Below, piece by piece: positions 34,056 to 42,434 of a DNA stretch of 64,000 nucleotides. The stretch spans positions 1 to 64,000 of the forward strand of contig ADZZ01000698.1 in the NCBI GenBank assembly GCA_000179315.1. Direction: 5' to 3'. This DNA comes from a delta proteobacterium NaphS2 (GTDB lineage: Bacteria > Desulfobacterota > DSM-4660 > Desulfatiglandales > Desulfatiglandaceae). Both the position numbers and the translations under genes were made by a program. Each line of letters starts with the position of its first letter. The first letter of the stretch is position 1. The notes below the pieces were generated by a model. The model saw only the letters and a list, made by a program, of their open reading frames with translations. It did not search any database and had not been told where the DNA came from.

Positions 34056-34856
34056 TCACAAACCATTATTAATGCTTTTTTTAACAAGTAGCCCGTGAAT
34101 ATCCTGCATGAAACCGTTCATTGAAAAGTCATCGGCCCCATAATCCGGATGGATTTCCGAAAGTTTCGTTAAAATGATCCGATTGGGGCTTCGGGTGTTG
34201 AAGAGAAATTTGCCGGGCGCTAACAGTTTGTCCGTATTTTCCACAAAAAGCACCGTCACGGGTGCCCGGCACATTCTGGCGATTTTAAAAGCCCCTTTGT
34301 TCAGACTGCCGATGTGACCATCCCTGGTGCGGGTGCCCTCGGGAAAAATAAACACATTCCCGCCCGAATCCATGAATTCAGGCATTCTTTCCATCAAATC
34401 AATCATCAGCTCTCCGAAACGCCCCACGGCCTTTGATGGGATATAACCGGAGAGGGTAAGCATTTTGCCAAAAATCGGAATGCGAAAAAGGCGCGCTTTT
34501 GCAATGGTCGTGTGTCGAGGATAAAGGGAGATCAGCAAAATGGGATCAATGTAGGAACGATGGTTGCACACAATAACGGAAGACTGAATCTCCCGCACTT
34601 CCTTTGGAATCTCCCACCGACATGCGGGGATTAGTCTTTTGACAAGCCCGAAAAACCCTTTATAGAAAAGATGGTTCAGTTTTTGAAATGTACGTTGCCT
34701 ATTCCTTGAAAAACAGTAGGCCAGCAGGTAAAAAGGCGCAAAAAAAAGGACAAAACCGGCGGTATAGTAGGACCACAGAATAATGGTAAATGTTAGATCC
34801 TGCAGAATAGGACGCCATTTCATGATAACATTCTGTTGGAGAAAGGCACCGCTCAT
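34056..34856 (-). CDS. 1-acyl-sn-glycerol-3-phosphate acyltransferase family (PlsC)
   Basis: A 266-residue membrane-associated acyltransferase. A hydrophobic anchor lies at about 19-45, then the HX4D motif in VCNHRSYIDPILL and the EGTR motif in FIFPEGTRTRDG; a further PVTVLFVENT segment completes the family pattern. It transfers acyl chains to lysophospholipid-type acceptors. The ATG overlaps the stop of the DsbA-family gene by 4 bp (ATGA), so they are co-translated. Confidence 0.92.
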   Translation of the reverse strand: MSGAFLQQNVIMKWRPILQDLTFTIILWSYYTAGFVLFFAPFYLLAYCFSRNRQRTFQKLNHLFYKGFFGLVKRLIPACRWEIPKEVREIQSSVIVCNHRSYIDPILLISLYPRHTTIAKARLFRIPIFGKMLTLSGYIPSKAVGRFGELMIDLMERMPEFMDSGGNVFIFPEGTRTRDGHIGSLNKGAFKIARMCRAPVTVLFVENTDKLLAPGKFLFNTRSPNRIILTKLSEIHPDYGADDFSMNGFMQDIHGLLVKKSINNGL

Positions 34857-35479
34857 CCTTTTCTTTTTTCAACACCGGCTTTTTCCAGCAACCGCTGAAG
34901 CTTGTGGTAAGGTTGAGCGCCCACCAGACGTTCCCCTTTCATCAAGAAGGTCGGGAGCACCAAAATATTCAATTGCTCACCCAAAGCCCAGTCCCGATCC
35001 ACCTGATCCTTATAGGTCCCGGCCCTGAGAACCCTATCAACGTCTTCAGTCGGAAGGCCCACCGAAGCGGCGAGTTCAGACAATACGGAAATTTTCGCGA
35101 TATTCCTTGAATCCACAAAGTAGGCGATATAAAGGGATTTCAGAAAAGCATCCCCCTTTCCTTTTGACGCTGCCCACACTCCCAGCTCCTGGGCCGATCG
35201 GCTGTTGTAGATCATTTCAGGCGACACAAAGGGAAGGCCCAGGGATTCCGCCGCTTCTTCCAGGTTGCGCATTCTTTCCTTCACCACCAGCGGATCGTCG
35301 GAGAAACACGCCGTCAGTGAAAGACCTTCCTTGGGGGTATCCGACCGAAACGGAAACATTCGACGTCGGATTTCTATGTCATACTCTTTTGTAAGCCGGG
35401 CGATTCGCCCGGACATGAAATAACACCAGGGGCAGGTACAGTCTGTAAAAATTTCAAGGATTGCGGGGGAAGGAGGCAT
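34853..35479 (-). CDS. DsbA/FrnE family thioredoxin-fold oxidoreductase
   Basis: A 208-residue protein with a thioredoxin-fold start EIFTDCTCPWCYFM (CPWC active site), the long helical insert of the DsbA family and a cis-proline loop VLPTFLMKGERLVGAQP. It belongs to the FrnE/2-hydroxychromene isomerase-like branch. No signal peptide, so cytoplasmic. It overlaps plsC by 4 bp. Confidence 0.9.
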   Translation of the reverse strand: MPPSPAILEIFTDCTCPWCYFMSGRIARLTKEYDIEIRRRMFPFRSDTPKEGLSLTACFSDDPLVVKERMRNLEEAAESLGLPFVSPEMIYNSRSAQELGVWAASKGKGDAFLKSLYIAYFVDSRNIAKISVLSELAASVGLPTEDVDRVLRAGTYKDQVDRDWALGEQLNILVLPTFLMKGERLVGAQPYHKLQRLLEKAGVEKRKG

Positions 35480-35518
35480 GGGGCGTCTTTCATGTGGTGG
35501 ACGCTTTTGAAATGCGGG

Positions 35519-35677
35519 TTATTGGCTGCAGAACCTCTTGGCATAGGATATGCCGAAATTTTCTTCCACAATGGAAAAAACTTCGCCGGCATCCAGTCCA
35601 CTTTGCTTTAAATCTTCAATGGCCTGATCCAGCATGGCGGCAAAAACCTCTTCACTGATCACTTTTTTCTTCGACAT
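35519..35677 (-). CDS. Small conserved-looking hypothetical protein
   Basis: A 52-residue acidic helical protein (VISEEVFAAMLDQAIEDLKQ, GLDAGEVFSIVEENFGISY). The ATG at 35677 is preferred over one eight codons upstream because GGAG lies 5 nt before it. Small size and clean ribosome site support a real gene. Family not recognised. Confidence 0.55.
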   Translation of the reverse strand: MSKKKVISEEVFAAMLDQAIEDLKQSGLDAGEVFSIVEENFGISYAKRFCSQ

Positions 35678-35792
35678 GATATCTCCTTTTTTATAAGCCA
35701 TTACAAAAAAATCCAGCGCCTACAAAACCCTTTGCTTCAAAAAGCTCCCACATGGAAATCAGCGCCTGGAACAGGTAAATACCAGCCGAACA

Positions 35793-35918
35793 TTACGTAA
35801 GCCTTTCAGGAACATTACAATCTTGTAATAGCAGAAATATGTAAAATAACTTTTTTTTATATTCTTTACCAGCTGTTTTGTCAATAAAAATTTCGGATAT
35901 TTCTGAAAATGACTCCAT
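35793..35918 (-). CDS. Possible 41-residue small protein at the end of the BREX operon
   Basis: An open frame of 41 codons (begins MESFSEISEIFIDK, ends VPERLT) with a strong AAAGGAG 6 nt before the ATG, 57 bp after the brxL stop. An in-frame ATG ten codons upstream lacks a ribosome site. Composition is AT-rich and unlike the flanks. It may be a real small ORF co-transcribed with brxL, or chance. No homology recognised. Confidence 0.3.
   Translation of the reverse strand: MESFSEISEIFIDKTAGKEYKKKLFYIFLLLQDCNVPERLT
35814..35829. repeat. 16-bp palindrome between the BREX operon and its neighbour
   Basis: ATTACAA-TC-TTGTAAT (7+2+7, perfect) lies inside the possible small frame at the end of the BREX operon. 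It could be a binding site for a regulator of the minus-strand genes further down (35519 and beyond). No terminator was seen between brxL and 35678. Confidence 0.35.
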
Positions 35919-35974
35919 CAGAAACTCCTTTGCTGATTCAAAATCCATTAGAGAATTCTTATTCGGCGGGGACT

Positions 35975-38005
35975 TTATTTTAAAGACAACGCTTTCTTTG
36001 CAGCGGTTTGCGGATCGGAATAAAAAATTGGATCAACTTTTTCCATGATTTCACCGGACACCTCCAAGAAATTCCGTTTGTTTTCAAGGGGTATAAGGGC
36101 GCGCTTGGCTCCGTTTTCCATGGCCATTTGGAGAGGCTCCACCAGTGACTGCACGGGCTTGATATTTCCCTGGATGCTGAGATCACCAAGAATTATCACC
36201 CCGGACAATGCCTGGGCTTTCTTGATCGCTGAACATATGGCCACGATGAAGGCGACACCGGCTTCGCAAATGCTTTTGTTTCCGAGCAGATCGATGGCTT
36301 CTACATGAAAGTCCGATGTGTCGAACACGCCGGCTATTCCCATGGGGACCTTTTGCCCTTGAAGATACGCGAATGCCCTCTGCACGGATTCCTTCATCTG
36401 GCTTTGCAGGCCGCCGGCCATTTTCAGTTTTCCCGTCCCGGAGGAAACACCCACCTCGATGCGATACAAGCCGACTTTCCCTTCGGAATTAACAGATGCC
36501 GTATATAAACATCCGGGTGCAAGCGGGTCGGTGGATATGAGATTCCGGCCCCCTTCTTCGGGCACTCCGACGTAGGTCTCTTCGGTGGTTTCCTTGTCGC
36601 GGTAGGAAAAAGAAGTCTGGTGATATTCGAATGCCCCAATTTTTTTTAACTGCTCTTTCACCCGACGTCTGCTTTCCAATGCAAGGCCAAGCAGTTCCGT
36701 CATTTCATCCTTGGCAACATTCCCTTCCGGGTAGACGAGCTTCACCAGGCCGGATACCGTTTTCCTTACGGCTTTTACGTCGCGGGCGTTAAGATGATCC
36801 CCAAAGGAAAAATATCTTTCCACCACCTCAGTGTAGTTGTGCCGACGAAGTTCGCGCATGGCCTCGGCCAGATAATCGACGACGAGTCCATAATGATCCG
36901 TAAAAAACTCCATGCGCATCTTGGGCACTTCCCAGCCCGGCAAATAGCAGTGAATGCGATCCAGGAACGCCAGGTCATCCCGGATCACGTCCGGCATGGG
37001 CATGAAAAGATGCGAAGACCGGACCATTACGTCCACGGGTTGGTTCGTGTTGCCGAACATTGCGATGGATGCCTGCCCGCTCAGGGATTCTTTTCCTCTG
37101 GCGAAAGATCCTGATTCGCAATAGGTTTTTAGCGTGGTCACCACTTCTTTGGGCATTTTTTGAAGGTCGGCCACCTCATCAAAACCCACAGCGTCCCAAA
37201 GACCGACCAAACCCATCTTTCCGGATGCGATATTGTAGAAAAGGTTGGCCACAGTCGTCGGGCCTGTAAGGAGAATGGCATATGGACTCAACTCCTGATA
37301 GGCAAAGGATTTTCCCGTACTCCTCGGCCCCAGTTCCACAAGGTTGTAATTGGCTTCGCTCAGGGGGACCAACCTCAACAGGAACAGTAGCTTCAGTCTG
37401 CGATCAAACTCCGTCGGCTCCAAACCGATGCTGCGGATAAGCAGATCCACCCATTCCTCGGAACTGAACCGGGATCGGGCCTCGCGATACTCATCCAGAT
37501 TGAAGCTGGCCAATTGTATGGGCGTGATCCGATCAATCCAGAACGGACTGCGCCGGCCTTTTGCATCTTCATCGTACTGGTGCCGAATTTCCACCTGAGC
37601 CCAGACCCCGCCCATCAACAACCGGTCGAACTCCCGGACGAAACGATCCGGCACGTGAAGGTACTTGTTTCCAAAATTCACCAGTTCGGCCCAGTACTTA
37701 TCATCCTGGGCAAGGTAACGGACCTTCACCTTGTCGATAAAAGTATGACGCTCTTTTTCCTTGACCAGAGCCTGGGCTTTGTTGGCTTCCTCGGGCCGGG
37801 CAAAGTTTTCGGCCAGGGTGTTGTTCACAACGCGCAAGCCGGCGTCTATGGCCATCGGATCATCGGTGGCACAGTATTTACCAAGGAGATATTCCAGGAC
37901 AAAGACCGGCACGTTCACACCCACTTTGATTTTTCGTACCAGGTCTTTGCGAACCACCTTGCCCGCAAAAATATCCGTTACTTTCCGGTCCAGCGCATCA
38001 TCCAT
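35975..38005 (-). CDS. brxL: BREX system AAA+/Lon-like protein BrxL
   Basis: A 676-residue last member of the BREX type 1 operon. The N-terminal segment DDPMAIDAGLRVVNNTLAENF and WAELVNFGNKYLHVPD match BrxL. Walker A is GPRSTGKSFA near residue 230; Walker B VGLWDAVGFDEVADLQ follows. The C-terminal Lon-protease-like domain is present (ILGDLSIQGNIKPVQSL), but the catalytic Ser-Lys positions appear substituted (EAGVAF where Lon has PSAGV, and no Lys after IKPVQSL), so protease activity is doubtful. It starts 3 bp after pglZ. In known BREX-1 systems BrxL is needed for phage restriction and not for methylation. Confidence 0.93.
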   Translation of the reverse strand: MDDALDRKVTDIFAGKVVRKDLVRKIKVGVNVPVFVLEYLLGKYCATDDPMAIDAGLRVVNNTLAENFARPEEANKAQALVKEKERHTFIDKVKVRYLAQDDKYWAELVNFGNKYLHVPDRFVREFDRLLMGGVWAQVEIRHQYDEDAKGRRSPFWIDRITPIQLASFNLDEYREARSRFSSEEWVDLLIRSIGLEPTEFDRRLKLLFLLRLVPLSEANYNLVELGPRSTGKSFAYQELSPYAILLTGPTTVANLFYNIASGKMGLVGLWDAVGFDEVADLQKMPKEVVTTLKTYCESGSFARGKESLSGQASIAMFGNTNQPVDVMVRSSHLFMPMPDVIRDDLAFLDRIHCYLPGWEVPKMRMEFFTDHYGLVVDYLAEAMRELRRHNYTEVVERYFSFGDHLNARDVKAVRKTVSGLVKLVYPEGNVAKDEMTELLGLALESRRRVKEQLKKIGAFEYHQTSFSYRDKETTEETYVGVPEEGGRNLISTDPLAPGCLYTASVNSEGKVGLYRIEVGVSSGTGKLKMAGGLQSQMKESVQRAFAYLQGQKVPMGIAGVFDTSDFHVEAIDLLGNKSICEAGVAFIVAICSAIKKAQALSGVIILGDLSIQGNIKPVQSLVEPLQMAMENGAKRALIPLENKRNFLEVSGEIMEKVDPIFYSDPQTAAKKALSLK

Positions 38006-38008
38006 TGA

Positions 38009-40606
38009 TCAAATCCCCAGTTTAACAGGAACATCGGCCAGTGAAGCCAACTCAAGCTGGGTGTGGCAGTCCACGATTTGAACCGTGACTTTTCCGTCGC
38101 CCACATCATCGGCCAACATGAAGGTCAGGGCGTTGGGTTCATTTTTTCGCATGGTGATTTCGCGAGACCCCTCCTCATAGCCATAAGCTGCCATGGCACA
38201 GAAACCGACCTCTTTTCTATTTGAAAGAACCATGGCCCGAATCCGGACATCCTCCGTCTGAAAAAGCCCATGCAATTCAAGCGTGGCCAACATGGAAAAA
38301 AACCGGTTGGTAATGGCAGGTTTTCCGAACTCCAGGCGAATTTTCATCCCGGCCCCGGCGTCAACCGCCGTCGATACTTTGCTTTTAAGAACGGCAACGG
38401 GTATCACCATCTCCTGCAACGATATACCGCCGTGAAAGTATCCGCCAACTCCCCCTTTCACCCGGAAACAAGAGAGACCGCGAGGAAATGCCATTTCGAG
38501 ATCGCCGCCGAATTCAAGCTCACTTGCCGCCACCCGCACATACCCATCGGCGTCTTTGCCGCCTTTTCCAATCCATACGCGAGGATGAAGTTCCACGGTA
38601 ATTCCGCCGGGAGAATCCATGAGCATCCCCGGATCGATCTGGTCTGCAAAAAGGTATCCATGGTCTGCGGTGATGATGAAATGTTCGACCCCTAGTTTCG
38701 CAAGAATCCGGATCGAACGGCGCAACTGCTCCAGCATGTCGTCCATGAAGCGACGGGTTTCGGCGTAATCTTCGCCATCCTCCCCCAATCGGTCTATTTC
38801 CTGGGAGGTCACCACAATCAGCCCTGCCGCCTGCAACTCCTTTTTTCGCTTGACGCCTATCTTCAACACATCGGCTAATCTCAACGCCATAAATCCGCAG
38901 GACGTCTTTTCACCCACATAAGCCAATCGGCTCTTTCGATCTCTGAGCTGGCGACTATCCAGAACAACGGCCATGCCACCCTTTGTAGGAATCAGTTCCA
39001 AACCCGTTTCTGCCCCGGGCAAAAGGGCAGCCATCCCAACGGACGTGATGGAGGGAAGGTTGCCGATGGCGGGCTCAAGAGTAACATCAAAATCTTTGTC
39101 CATCCCCTCCAGAAGTTCGGCCGCCATTTCATAACGCAAGGCATCCACCAGAAAGAACACCGTCTTTTTCTCTTTCGCAAGAGAGGGCGAAACCCGATCA
39201 TGAAAAATCCGCATCTGAGGCAGTATTTCCCACGCTTCAAACCCGGCTTTCTGAAACCTTGCTATAAAGATCCGGTTCATTTCATCGACCAGGTCGGTGT
39301 ATTTCCTGCGAACCTTGGCTCTCAATTTTTCGAAATCGTCTTCTTCCGTTCCATCCGGATCGAGGTTGAGCAAACGGCTTTCCCAATGGCGATGAAAACG
39401 ATCTGCCATCATCCAGGGCTCTGTAAAAAGGGTGTAGGCCTTGACCATCTCGCCTGCCGAAGCATCCAGCTTTCTGATCTGATCTCGAATCTTGGCGGCT
39501 TCCGTCATGAAGCGTCCGGCCAATTCCAGTGCCGACCATTTCAGAAAGAGTTCGGGCTGCTCACGGCTCCAGAAAGATTTTTTCCGTGACTCGGACATTC
39601 CCATTGCCCCTTCCAAACGCCCTTGAAGCAATGAATGTTGCACCGATGCCATGAGCAGAGCGTCGATGCAGGGGAAAGTCTCCACTGCCGCTACGTCATC
39701 CACATTCAATTTCATTTGAGCAATGCCCGCAGCTTGTTCCAGCTCACGCGCCGCCTGGATGTAGCCGTCGCGAAAGTCCACACGGTTACGCCATGTCTCG
39801 CACAAGTGTCTCACCGCATCCAGTTGCATGGGTTTGCCGGGCAGATTTACGGTGCCTAAAGCCGAGGGTCTTCCGGTTTCAGGAATGGCGGCCGTGAACT
39901 CGGCCAGAAGAACGATTCTGCGCAAGACTTGCCGTGCTTTCGCTGGAGAGGTGGTGTCCCCGAAATCAAGTCCCAGTTCGGAGCGCACCAGATTTCGCAG
40001 TTCACCCAGAGCCTTTTTTTCGGAAATTTTTGCGTCCTTGGTTGAGCCGGAAGCGAACTCGATAATGGATTCAATGGGAGATGCCGCACCGAAAACCAGT
40101 TTGAGCGCTCCCGAGGTAATGCTGCCCACTTCCTCTGAGATGCGGTCCAAATCTTCGAGGGTGAGAACCCCATCGTCTACCTGCCTTGCCAGGTGCCCGG
40201 CCTTTTCCGGGGCGATCTCCAAAAAGAATGATTCCGTCTGAACCTTCAACCGGCTGTTCCTCTCAGTGGCCTCCGCACCGGGTTCGACAACTATGCCGGC
40301 GGTTTCAGCTTCGATCAACGCAAAGGATGTTTCGTTCCGATCCATGGGGACATAGACGACCACATTCGGCGCGACACCGCATCCGTCCTTGGCCTTTCCC
40401 ACAGGCGTGACAAACTCAAGGGACGGTTCCAGTTCGTGGCGAAGGCGGAAAAAGGAGTCCGTGTACTGCAATACCTTGGTTTCAGGGATTTTCAGGTTCT
40501 GTACCAATCCGGTGTAAGCTTTTTCGGGATCGTACCAGACAACAATGCCACGGTTCTTAACCTGACGGGCGATCATGCTTCGGACTCTGTCGGACAATTT
40601 ACCCAT
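38009..40606 (-). CDS. pglZ: BREX system alkaline-phosphatase-type protein PglZ
   Basis: An 865-residue PglZ. The hallmark alkaline-phosphatase core is intact: FFLVDALRYEMAAELL near residue 487, PSITSVGMAALLPG, and TADHGYLFAD near 645. The N-terminal part (RGIVVWYDPEK, DSFFRLRHELEP) is the usual PglZ lead-in. It starts 10 bp after the DUF4276 gene and ends 3 bp before brxL. PglZ is the signature protein of BREX and required for both defence and host methylation. Confidence 0.95.
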   Translation of the reverse strand: MGKLSDRVRSMIARQVKNRGIVVWYDPEKAYTGLVQNLKIPETKVLQYTDSFFRLRHELEPSLEFVTPVGKAKDGCGVAPNVVVYVPMDRNETSFALIEAETAGIVVEPGAEATERNSRLKVQTESFFLEIAPEKAGHLARQVDDGVLTLEDLDRISEEVGSITSGALKLVFGAASPIESIIEFASGSTKDAKISEKKALGELRNLVRSELGLDFGDTTSPAKARQVLRRIVLLAEFTAAIPETGRPSALGTVNLPGKPMQLDAVRHLCETWRNRVDFRDGYIQAARELEQAAGIAQMKLNVDDVAAVETFPCIDALLMASVQHSLLQGRLEGAMGMSESRKKSFWSREQPELFLKWSALELAGRFMTEAAKIRDQIRKLDASAGEMVKAYTLFTEPWMMADRFHRHWESRLLNLDPDGTEEDDFEKLRAKVRRKYTDLVDEMNRIFIARFQKAGFEAWEILPQMRIFHDRVSPSLAKEKKTVFFLVDALRYEMAAELLEGMDKDFDVTLEPAIGNLPSITSVGMAALLPGAETGLELIPTKGGMAVVLDSRQLRDRKSRLAYVGEKTSCGFMALRLADVLKIGVKRKKELQAAGLIVVTSQEIDRLGEDGEDYAETRRFMDDMLEQLRRSIRILAKLGVEHFIITADHGYLFADQIDPGMLMDSPGGITVELHPRVWIGKGGKDADGYVRVAASELEFGGDLEMAFPRGLSCFRVKGGVGGYFHGGISLQEMVIPVAVLKSKVSTAVDAGAGMKIRLEFGKPAITNRFFSMLATLELHGLFQTEDVRIRAMVLSNRKEVGFCAMAAYGYEEGSREITMRKNEPNALTFMLADDVGDGKVTVQIVDCHTQLELASLADVPVKLGI

Positions 40607-40616
40607 GGTTCAATCC

Positions 40617-41312
40617 TTAATTATCGGCAAGGGATTCCAGCTTTTTCACCCAGGAATCGAATTTGGGGCACTCTTTTCGAATGGTATTCAATCCCAGTTC
40701 GAGAACCGCCAGGGCACCCCCGGTCACTTTATCATAACGAATATTATAGGCATCCAATGCACGAATGATTCTTTTTGAGGGAGCGGTCAGTGGATTGTCG
40801 TTTATGTCCTCCGGGTTTTGGAACCCTGCGATGTCGTTTCGGAGGTCCTCAATGGCCTGTTGTATGCCAGGATAACCGGCAAGCAATGAGGCCGGATTTG
40901 ATAAGATGAGCGTTTCGTACTCATGGAGTAACAGGTTTGGCAGGAAGCGATAGTCATTAATATCATTCCTCCATGCATCTTCAATTGCCTTTACTTTGGC
41001 CAAAGGCGTGACAACACCGGGGAACGAATCATTTCTTGCCGGGAAATCAGCGGGAAGCCCATAATAATCCAGCAAGGTTGTAAAAATGAAGTCGGTTCCA
41101 CCATATTGGGCCAGGAGCCGCTGTAAATCTTTTTTTATGGGACCATACTTTCGAACCCCACCTCGCGCCGTTCGGTCCTCGCGAACGCTGTTGGCCACTA
41201 ATATGGGTTTGTGCCAAACAAGTCCAATGGCATTCAGGTGGGGACCGATGATTTCATTCACAAATTCCAATTCAGCATAACCTTCAACGTAAAAAATGAT
41301 CTGGTGGCTCAT
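40617..41312 (-). CDS. DUF4276 (TOPRIM-like) protein, partner of the AAA ATPase
   Basis: A 231-residue DUF4276 protein. It carries the TOPRIM-like acidic residues E10 and E14 in YVEGYAELEF and D82 in LLDYYGLPADF, followed by the family stretches LPNLLLHEYETLILS, NPEDINDNPLTAPSKRI and GLNTIRKECPKFDSWV. Its ATG overlaps the ATPase stop by 4 bp (ATGA), which implies a fixed stoichiometry. By analogy with ATPase/TOPRIM defence pairs (OLD, PARIS AriA/AriB) it is the likely nuclease or toxic effector released or activated by the ATPase. That activity is inferred, not shown. Confidence 0.85.
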   Translation of the reverse strand: MSHQIIFYVEGYAELEFVNEIIGPHLNAIGLVWHKPILVANSVREDRTARGGVRKYGPIKKDLQRLLAQYGGTDFIFTTLLDYYGLPADFPARNDSFPGVVTPLAKVKAIEDAWRNDINDYRFLPNLLLHEYETLILSNPASLLAGYPGIQQAIEDLRNDIAGFQNPEDINDNPLTAPSKRIIRALDAYNIRYDKVTGGALAVLELGLNTIRKECPKFDSWVKKLESLADN

Positions 41313-42421
41313 GGCTGGCCCCCTATCACGTTTTTTCGCCAGACTTCACCGAGCGTATAGTCCTCGAGCCATGCCTCTAATTCCGTTTGCGTTAATCGTT
41401 GAAATTTGCTCGCGGTATCCTCCATCTCACACACGATTACATCCTCTGGTTCAAAATTGTCCACAAAACTTGCCGACTGCGTGGCCAGGAGCACCTGACA
41501 TTGCGATGAAATCGAACGAATAAGGCCAGCCAGCAATGCTTCCGCCTCTGGATGAAGCCCAAGTTCCGGCTCATCCACGATAATCATGTCCGGTAGATCT
41601 TCGGGAGGTTGCAGGAACAGCGTCGCCAAAGCCATCAGGCGAAGGCTGCCATCTGAGAGTTGGTGCGGCCCAAAGACGTATTCTGGATCTCGTCCCCGCC
41701 ATCGAAGCAAGACATGGTGGTTCTCCGGCTCCAAAACAAAATCCCGAAAACCGGGAATCATCCGCCGTAGTTGTAATATAATTCTCCGGTAATAATCAGA
41801 CTTGTTTTGTTTCAATCTAAACAGGATAGAGGACAAATTGCCCCCATCGGAGCGAAGATACCGATTATCGTCCTCATGGGTCGCTTTTCGTAATCTGGAT
41901 TCCAGAGTGGTGTCATGGAATTGATAAACACGTTTTCGCGAAAGCTGGCTCAAAATAGCCCGGGCAGTTCTTAATTCATTAGCATTAAACGGTGGGCTTG
42001 TCGTTTTTGGCAAGGCGCTTTCTTTCCCTCCCGGGTCCAAGGTGTTTTCAATTGGCCAAGGGTGCCCCTCCGCTTGGAAGAAGATGCTCTCTTCTGAAAA
42101 TATCAGGATGTCATTGGCGGCGGGGACCAAGGTAAAGCAATAGCGATTCGTCCCTCCTTCGGTAGCAAATTCCACTTCGCCGCATATTCTCGGAGTTATT
42201 TTGGATCCCAGGTACAAAAAGCTGTTAGCATATCCATGGGTCGCGACATAAGTCTGCATCCCTTCTGACATCACATAATTGAGTAGCTGAAAGAAGCTGA
42301 TAAGATTGGATTTTCCGGACCCGTTAGGGCCGATCAGCAAATTGATCGCCCCCAACATCAGAGGTTCAAGATTTTTTATTGATTTAAAGCCCTCAATGCG
42401 AATGTGTTTAATTCTGTCCAT
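41309..42421 (-). CDS. AAA_21/SMC-like ATPase of the embedded defence module
   Basis: A 370-residue ABC/SMC-type ATPase. Walker A GPNGSGKS (31-38) follows the family lead-in KHIRIEGFKSIKNLEP; the signature loop LSDGSLRLM, Walker B and D-loop MIIVDEPELGLHP near 280 and the switch LLATQSASFVDNF are complete. The frame is open for 67 more codons into pglX, but the ATG at 42421 has GAGAGGTG 6 nt upstream and gives the family N-terminus. 13 bp after pglX and 4 bp overlap with DUF4276. Closest in architecture to AriA-type or OLD-type sensor ATPases. Confidence 0.9.
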   Translation of the reverse strand: MDRIKHIRIEGFKSIKNLEPLMLGAINLLIGPNGSGKSNLISFFQLLNYVMSEGMQTYVATHGYANSFLYLGSKITPRICGEVEFATEGGTNRYCFTLVPAANDILIFSEESIFFQAEGHPWPIENTLDPGGKESALPKTTSPPFNANELRTARAILSQLSRKRVYQFHDTTLESRLRKATHEDDNRYLRSDGGNLSSILFRLKQNKSDYYRRIILQLRRMIPGFRDFVLEPENHHVLLRWRGRDPEYVFGPHQLSDGSLRLMALATLFLQPPEDLPDMIIVDEPELGLHPEAEALLAGLIRSISSQCQVLLATQSASFVDNFEPEDVIVCEMEDTASKFQRLTQTELEAWLEDYTLGEVWRKNVIGGQP

Positions 42422-42434
42422 ATTGACACCTCTC

